DNA of 64,000 bases from contig JADJQP010000001.1 in the NCBI GenBank assembly GCA_016712665.1, forward strand, positions 558,001 to 622,000, in the 5' to 3' direction. Origin of the DNA: Bacteroidota bacterium. Its GTDB lineage: Bacteria > Bacteroidota > Bacteroidia > Chitinophagales > Chitinophagaceae. Positions 58,617-64,000 of this stretch are shown here, one piece after another. Both the position numbers and the translations under genes were made by a program. A model generated the notes under the pieces. That model was not told the DNA's origin. It saw only the letters and a list, made by a program, of their open reading frames with translations, and ran no database searches. The number at the start of each line of letters is the position of its first letter. Positions within the stretch are counted from its first letter, which is position 1.

Positions 58617-58617
58617 T

Positions 58618-59847
58618 GTGAACGAAAAGACCCTTATACAGCAACTTTTTAAATCAGAGTACAGAAAAATTGTTTCTGTACTCTGCAAGTTGTTTGGTGC
58701 CCACCACATAGAAACAGCTGAAGACATTGCAAACGATACGTTTCTGTTAGCCTCAGAAACTTGGGGAGTAAAGGGTCTGCCCGAAAACCCAACTGCCTGG
58801 TTGTATACCGTAGCAAAAAACAAAACGAAAGATTATTTCAAACGGCGACACATTTTTTCCGGAAAAATAGTTTCGGAGCTAAAATATAGTCAACTAAACA
58901 GCGAATCATTTGAAATGGATTTGTCTGAAGAAAATAGTAAGGACAGTCAATTGAAAATGATTTTTGTGCTTTGTAATCCCCTAAACCCAACCGAATCGCA
59001 AATCGCACTCGCCTTACGAATTTTATGTGGATTTGGAATAGATGAAATTGCGGTTGCCTTTTTAACCAATAAGGAAACTATCAATAAACGACTCTTTCGG
59101 GCAAAGGAAAAAATGCGAATGGCAAATATTGAAATGGAATTACCCAATTCAAGTGAGATTCATAGCAGGTTAGAAACGGTACTTTCTACCTTGTATCTCC
59201 TGTTTAATGAAGGGTATCATTCCAGTAGCCAACATAGTCCTCTACGAAAGGAATTGTGTTTGGAGGCCATGCGATTAAATTATTTTCTTATCGAAAATGA
59301 AGCCACCAATCAACCGATGGTAAACGCCTTGATGGCTTTAATGTGTTTCCATGCTTCCCGATTTGAAGCTCGAATCAATGCCTTCGGGCAGGCTATTTTA
59401 TATGATGAACAAGATAGAACGCTATGGGATGAGGAGCTTATCGCAAAAGGGAATTATTTTTTAATTGAAAGTGCCAAAGGAAATGAAATTTCAAAATATC
59501 ATATAGAGGCATCCATTGCCTATTGGCATTGTACTGCTACTGCCCATAACGGCAAATGGGAGCATATACTGCAATTATATAATCAGTTATTACAAATTGA
59601 ATATTCTCCAATTACGGCTTTGAACCGAACCTATGCTCTTTCTAAAGTACAGGGCAACGAAAGGGCTATTGAAGAGGCCATGAAATTACAATTGAATGAA
59701 AATCATTTTTATCATTGTCTCTTGGGAAAATTACACTCCGAACAAAATCCAAAGAAAGCGATGGAGTGTTACGAAAAGGCGCTTATATTAGCAACATCAT
59801 CCAGTGATAAAAGGACCATCCAAAACCATCTAAAAAAGCTACGATGA
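58618..59847 (+). CDS. ECF42-type RNA polymerase sigma factor with C-terminal extension
   Basis: 409 residues, GTG start. Sigma region 2 is at about residues 10-85 (ETAEDIANDTFLLASETWG) and region 4 at about 110-165 (RILCGFGIDEIAVAFLTNKETINKRLFRAKEKMR). The remaining ~240 residues are the TPR-like helical extension (DUF6596) typical of ECF42, including NEGYHSS. These sigma factors have no classic anti-sigma; the extension is thought to control activity. It forms a tight operon with the DGPF gene upstream and a membrane protein gene downstream (ATGA overlap). Confidence 0.92.
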   Translation: MNEKTLIQQLFKSEYRKIVSVLCKLFGAHHIETAEDIANDTFLLASETWGVKGLPENPTAWLYTVAKNKTKDYFKRRHIFSGKIVSELKYSQLNSESFEMDLSEENSKDSQLKMIFVLCNPLNPTESQIALALRILCGFGIDEIAVAFLTNKETINKRLFRAKEKMRMANIEMELPNSSEIHSRLETVLSTLYLLFNEGYHSSSQHSPLRKELCLEAMRLNYFLIENEATNQPMVNALMALMCFHASRFEARINAFGQAILYDEQDRTLWDEELIAKGNYFLIESAKGNEISKYHIEASIAYWHCTATAHNGKWEHILQLYNQLLQIEYSPITALNRTYALSKVQGNERAIEEAMKLQLNENHFYHCLLGKLHSEQNPKKAMECYEKALILATSSSDKRTIQNHLKKLR

Positions 59848-60554
59848 TAGAACATATACCTGTATATATCAAATGGATTTTTGCGTTGACTACCCTCTGC
59901 ACCTTGTTTTTATTTTACAAGATGTTGACCCATGCACATTGGGAACAGATCCGAAACAATGCCACTAAAATAACGGTAGCACTTACTTCATGGCTTGCTA
60001 TGCAGGCTTTGTTTTCGCTGCAAAATATCTATAGCACTTCCACAAATTCATTGCCACCAAATATTTTTCTTCTGGGAGTCTTGCCCACTCTATTAGTCAT
60101 TCTTACGTTGTTTCTCAGTAAGAAAGGGCGGCAGTTTATTGACAGTCTGCCGTTGCAATATTACACCTTTATTCATATCGTGAGAATACCGGTAGAATGT
60201 GTGTTGTGGATGCTTTTTGTAAACCAAGGGGTTCCGGAAATCATGACTTTTGAAGGACGTAACTTTGATATTTTGGCAGGGCTCACCGCGCCCTTGATTA
60301 CCTACTTTGGATTTGTAAAAAGAAGTATTAGTATGCGCATTATTTTAGTGTGGAATCTTGTTTGTCTTGCACTACTACTACACATCGCTATTACAGGTTT
60401 TTTATCTGCTCCTTCCCCTTTGCAAAAACTAGCCTTTGAGCAACCAAATATTGCCGTTTTATATTTTCCATTTAGTTGGTTGGTTTCCTTTATAGTACCG
60501 GTCGTTTTTTTGGGCCATCTTACTGCTATTAGACAACTATGGAATAGAAAATAG
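59844..60554 (+). CDS. Integral membrane protein, hypothetical
   Basis: 236 residues with about seven predicted transmembrane helices and few charged loops. No family recognised. Its ATG overlaps the sigma-factor stop by 4 nt, so translation is coupled; it may be a target or partner of the ECF42 system. In the last helices the motif FPFSWLVSFIVPVVFLGH is notable but not diagnostic. Confidence 0.75.
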   Translation: MIEHIPVYIKWIFALTTLCTLFLFYKMLTHAHWEQIRNNATKITVALTSWLAMQALFSLQNIYSTSTNSLPPNIFLLGVLPTLLVILTLFLSKKGRQFIDSLPLQYYTFIHIVRIPVECVLWMLFVNQGVPEIMTFEGRNFDILAGLTAPLITYFGFVKRSISMRIILVWNLVCLALLLHIAITGFLSAPSPLQKLAFEQPNIAVLYFPFSWLVSFIVPVVFLGHLTAIRQLWNRK

Positions 60555-60631
60555 TTGTCTGAACGTATAGAATATAATACCTTTTTTGGCTCATTTAACA
60601 TGGGCACTTGTTTTACCAATATCGAATCGCA

Positions 60632-61381
60632 CTAATCAAAATTGCTAAGACCAATTCTACATCCGATTTGAGGTCGAAATTGTAAAAGAGAATACGTATT
60701 GTTGTGGGTTAGTCCATCTTTTGAAGAGGAATTCAAATCGCCATTTATAAAGTAGTTGTATTGCTCGTTGTATGACGTGATGTTACGAATGGAATAATAC
60801 ATATTGCCTCTAATGAAAAAATTGAAAATTATATTCTCCTTTGATTTTCGTATACCGTATTCAAACCCCAAGCCCCATGATTGCATCTGTTCATTTTGAT
60901 ATCTGAAATGTTCATAATGTGCAGAGGGTTCAAACAAACTCTCACGTTTCACGCGCGGGGTATTGTTGTATGGTACTTCTAAGGAATCATAGTGTAAAAC
61001 GCGTCCCGTTATAGACAGAGAAATGTATTGATGAAAGGACTTCGAATAAAAATAGTTCAAAGCGCCAATATGAAACCCGGGGCCGTTGTAAACATAGAAG
61101 GGCATACGATTCATAGGATACGATTCAAAGTTGCTTAGTGTCGACCTTTCGGATTCGAAGCCCTTTTTTAGAAATCCGCCAATTCGCTTGTCCTGAATCA
61201 TATAAGATCCATCCAATTGAATGGCATCGATAAACGACTTCTTGATGCCAATCTCAAGGCCTATAGTTGGATTTCTAAATGCAATGGAAACAGGGTCCGT
61301 AAACAGAAAAAACGACTTATTCTTTTGTGCAAAGGCAATACTGCTTAGCAGAGCAAAAAAAAGAAAAATAATACATTTCAT
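60632..61381 (-). CDS. Putative outer-membrane beta-barrel protein
   Basis: 249 residues from the ATG at 61381, which gives a clean signal peptide (MKCIIFLFFALLSSIAFAQ); a longer start at 61420 adds 13 residues. The mature protein has alternating beta strands rich in aromatic residues (FYVYNGPGFHIGALNYFYSK ... LGFEYGIRKS) and ends IGCRIGLSNFD. Probably a small outer-membrane barrel. Function unknown. Confidence 0.65.
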   Translation of the reverse strand: MKCIIFLFFALLSSIAFAQKNKSFFLFTDPVSIAFRNPTIGLEIGIKKSFIDAIQLDGSYMIQDKRIGGFLKKGFESERSTLSNFESYPMNRMPFYVYNGPGFHIGALNYFYSKSFHQYISLSITGRVLHYDSLEVPYNNTPRVKRESLFEPSAHYEHFRYQNEQMQSWGLGFEYGIRKSKENIIFNFFIRGNMYYSIRNITSYNEQYNYFINGDLNSSSKDGLTHNNTYSLLQFRPQIGCRIGLSNFD

Positions 61382-61458
61382 ACTAAATGGAACGCTACGC
61401 ATGGCTTGTTTATGTATCATGAATCAAAATATTTGGAATGGAAGCTTATTGTATCCAC

Positions 61459-62316
61459 CTACCTACTATACTCGTCATAGTATTTTTCAGCATGATTTTC
61501 ATATCGCTTCAGCAAATCAATATTTTCCTTTTCCAAATCAGACAATTGGTTTCGTACGTCCACATTCATAGGCATATACCAATCGACATTATTGTCGAAA
61601 AAATACCGCATTCTTCGGTTTCGAAATGAGTAGCCATGTCTGGCGTATATCGCATTGCGAATAATTTCCAGATCACCCTTATATAAATTTTCTACATCTT
61701 TTTTGCCCAGTTTTGTGGTGGATGCATTTATTTTGGTCACCTTTTCTGTAATGGCCTCATATCCTCCTTCGTCCATATCGCTACCATTATATAAACTCAA
61801 ACCTACAACACCCTCCTTAAAATTATTTTCGGCATTGTATACAAATTCCCTTTTCTTTAGTTCAAATGTTCGAACGGGGACAGCGATACTGCTGTCATTG
61901 CAAAACCATTTTCCACTTAAGGTGTGGGTACTGGTATCCAGGCGACATTCAAATCTTCCATCATGCTTATCATCACCGGGTTCGGTGGCTACAATATCAA
62001 ATATAGCGCCCTTTTGTTGGTAGCTTCCCTTAAAAGGTCTGTCATTTCCTGCAATGATGCTACGCCCCGTTGCCTGTCCATTTTCCAGATTGGTAATGGT
62101 GATATTAATTAAGTTGGAATATGTCCCCTTATCATCTTTCAGACTTTCGGCTGCCTCAAAAGCTCCAACATAAGAAGCATAATAGGTCGCATTTTTTACA
62201 GCAGGTGTTTCGGTTATGGCTGCTGTTGCTACTTCCTCTTTTTTGATGTCCTTTGGAGATTCTTCACAGGCAAAAAAGAGACTACTGAATAAAAGGAGGC
62301 TTGTTGCTTTTTTCAT
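61459..62316 (-). CDS. YARHG-domain lipoprotein
   Basis: 285 residues. Lipobox FFAC. A Glu/Thr-rich linker is followed by a ~110-residue beta domain. The C-terminal YARHG domain (about 210-260) contains EIIRNAIYARHGYSFRNRRM and DWYMP, the family signature. YARHG domains are extracellular and may bind peptidoglycan or substrates. Its start overlaps the DUF2306 gene end by 35 nt. Confidence 0.88.
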   Translation of the reverse strand: MKKATSLLLFSSLFFACEESPKDIKKEEVATAAITETPAVKNATYYASYVGAFEAAESLKDDKGTYSNLINITITNLENGQATGRSIIAGNDRPFKGSYQQKGAIFDIVATEPGDDKHDGRFECRLDTSTHTLSGKWFCNDSSIAVPVRTFELKKREFVYNAENNFKEGVVGLSLYNGSDMDEGGYEAITEKVTKINASTTKLGKKDVENLYKGDLEIIRNAIYARHGYSFRNRRMRYFFDNNVDWYMPMNVDVRNQLSDLEKENIDLLKRYENHAEKYYDEYSR

Positions 62317-62938
62317 TTTGAAGATATTTAATAATGATGATTTCTGCGATTAACAAATTTACGACCCAACTCAACCAGGCCACCATCCGATAGGTATCCA
62401 TGGGAGGAGGATGAAACAAATATACAATAATATATTTCCACGCTCGTAATGTAATGGCTGATAAAGTTAGGGCAAAACTGCGAATCATCCACTTTCGGTG
62501 ATCCACATAATTTTTTCTTCGAATCGCAAAGACTGCTTGTACGGTACTGTAAAACCATAGTACAGATAAAAGACAAAATGATAGTTGTGAAAAGAAGCCA
62601 CCATTGGCATAAAGCCCCATTATAAAACCGGAAGGGGCCACCAGCAATATTACAAATACCACATAAATCCATCCTGAATAGCGATGCAGCCTTTTGTGCT
62701 GTTTTTGGATACCTGCATTAAATTGTATAAATCCCGCAGGAAGCACGCATAAAGAGGTGTAAACATGGGTGAAGAAAGCGATCCGATAATGCAGTAACCC
62801 AATTACATCCTGTTTGATACCCAAAAATGCTACGTCGGTATGATAGGGAATATATTGCAGTACAATAGTCACCATCAGATAACAGAAGTACGCATACACA
62901 GCTAAACACAAAAATGGAAGGGTCTGTTTCAGTTTCAT
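62282..62938 (-). CDS. DUF2306 family membrane protein
   Basis: 218 residues with about six transmembrane helices. The signature HRKWMIRSFALTLSAITLRAW fits DUF2306, a family of small membrane proteins with conserved His/Arg and unknown activity. It starts 4 nt after the preceding hydrolase gene and overlaps the YARHG gene. Confidence 0.85.
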   Translation of the reverse strand: MKLKQTLPFLCLAVYAYFCYLMVTIVLQYIPYHTDVAFLGIKQDVIGLLHYRIAFFTHVYTSLCVLPAGFIQFNAGIQKQHKRLHRYSGWIYVVFVILLVAPSGFIMGLYANGGFFSQLSFCLLSVLWFYSTVQAVFAIRRKNYVDHRKWMIRSFALTLSAITLRAWKYIIVYLFHPPPMDTYRMVAWLSWVVNLLIAEIIIIKYLQNEKSNKPPFIQ

Positions 62939-62941
62939 TGC

Positions 62942-63982
62942 TTATGGTATCATTTCAAATCCTACTACAGGGCTTTTCCCAAATCCGGTATGCGAAAACT
63001 TCTTCCCATTCAAAATCTGAAAAAAATAATTTTGTATCGGTTTACTCATTACAAAGCTACGCGAAGGAATATTGAGAAAATAGTTATGTGTTTTACCTAC
63101 AGCCGCATGAAAATCCATATAGTAGACATTTTTTGAAAATGGAAATTTGGGTTTGCTTCCCAGCTTTCTGTTGCCCGAAAGCAACATGGCTCCATTCAAT
63201 TTATAATCAGCTTTATTAAAATTCACATAAATATTTTTAGCAAAAGTAATTTTTGATATCCATCTGTGATGGTTTTTTCGATTGACGCAAGGAGCGTTGA
63301 AAATAATATTTTCGATGAACGGCGCTTCCTCATTTCGTTCAAAAAGCTGATCCAGCATCATTCTGCGAAACATCAGATTGCCCATACTATGTAAGAAAAT
63401 ACTGATGGATTGCTTTTGAAACAATGCGGTCGACCGATGAATGCTTTCAATTTCTTTCAAAAATCGTGCATACTGCGCAGACGAAATGTTGGAATTGCGT
63501 AAGGAGTAATCAAAATTCTTTTTTATTCCTAAAGTACTGTTGATGCTGGCGTAGTCAAATAAAATGACATTCACGTTATAGGTGCTGGTCATCAGATACG
63601 CTCTTTCAATATTCCCGGTAAAGGTTTTCCCCATACCTTCTGTATATAATACCCAGTTTTTATGTGGAAATAAAGAGATGCCCTCTTGCAAAGATTGAAT
63701 TTTTTGAACCTTCCAGATATCATTCACTTTGCTGACATACAACAAGTGCCTTTGCGCAGTATCTGTTTCTTCATCTGCAAAAATGGTTTGTTGTTCAAAA
63801 AAATGTCTGTTTGAAACCATTAAAAAAGCGGTGTCGGATGCCAGCATTTCTCCATCGGTTTTATATTGAATTTTTTGCCAGATACTTATTTCATTTTGCC
63901 TTGAAATAGTACGAGGTAATTTGCATGAGCTGAGCGCTAATAATGCCCACGTCAATAAGTAGATGCTACAGCACTTATTCAT
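62942..63982 (-). CDS. Alpha/beta-hydrolase-like lipoprotein (DUF900-like)
   Basis: 346 residues. Lipobox ALSSC. The nucleophile elbow is FLHSMGN, near residue 197, with an N-terminal strand VNVILFDYASI typical of DUF900-type hydrolases. Possible catalytic His and Asp (DFHAAVGKTHNYF near the C-terminus) remain to be proved. Likely anchored to the outer membrane. First gene of an operon with the DUF2306 and YARHG genes. Confidence 0.7.
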   Translation of the reverse strand: MNKCCSIYLLTWALLALSSCKLPRTISRQNEISIWQKIQYKTDGEMLASDTAFLMVSNRHFFEQQTIFADEETDTAQRHLLYVSKVNDIWKVQKIQSLQEGISLFPHKNWVLYTEGMGKTFTGNIERAYLMTSTYNVNVILFDYASINSTLGIKKNFDYSLRNSNISSAQYARFLKEIESIHRSTALFQKQSISIFLHSMGNLMFRRMMLDQLFERNEEAPFIENIIFNAPCVNRKNHHRWISKITFAKNIYVNFNKADYKLNGAMLLSGNRKLGSKPKFPFSKNVYYMDFHAAVGKTHNYFLNIPSRSFVMSKPIQNYFFQILNGKKFSHTGFGKSPVVGFEMIP

Positions 63983-64000
63983 GATATTGCAAAAATAGAC

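Overview
The window is AT-rich bacterial chromosome from a member of the Bacteroidota, most likely a Chitinophagales-type relative; this placement is an inference. The evidence is several proteins with type IX secretion (T9SS) C-terminal domains, a TonB receptor with an N-terminal carboxypeptidase-regulatory-like domain, DUF4836, DUF6624 and YARHG proteins, and many promoters of the Bacteroidota form TTTG...TAnnTTTG. There are no integrases, transposases, prophage modules or CRISPR arrays. 

Layout: 1-4.7 kb carries a partial Bat-type VWA protein, iscU and two T9SS cargo proteins. 4.7-7.1 kb holds der, initiator tRNA-fMet and era, followed by a 58-bp tandem repeat. 7.4-19.3 kb is mostly core metabolism and maintenance: a PLP enzyme, feoB, a dipeptide epimerase, a TPR histidine kinase, mutS and pepD. 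19.3-24.8 kb is a potassium locus on the minus strand: a KdpD-like kinase, KdpE-like regulator, Kup transporter, an 88-residue protein and a porin. 24.9-36.9 kb carries a MerR regulator, an OmpA fusion, rpmH-rnpA, two EGF-like lipoproteins, thiL, a TonB receptor, hisS and a DUF4836 lipoprotein. 

36.9-50 kb is the most interesting stretch. It contains two tandem copies of the same module. Each copy has a minus-strand operon (lipoprotein, multi-TM protein, HisKA_3 histidine kinase, LuxR/NarL-type regulator) divergent from a plus-strand effector operon. The effectors are a signal-less subtilase with a separate propeptide-like protein in copy A, and a T9SS protein plus a large YadA-head-like repeat protein in copy B. 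Although the effectors are unrelated, their promoters and a 32-34 nt leader are nearly identical. Copy B also has a NarL-like 7-2-7 dyad upstream. 

50-64 kb carries a CotH-type T9SS protein, an M16 protease, a DUF1801 protein, a frame-disrupted lipoprotein, an operon of DGPF protein, ECF42-type sigma factor and membrane protein, and a minus-strand cluster of envelope proteins. 

Ten genes, including hisS, feoB and kup, are each interrupted by exactly one base gained or lost in a homopolymer. I annotate them as single genes because the pattern looks like sequencing error, not decay.
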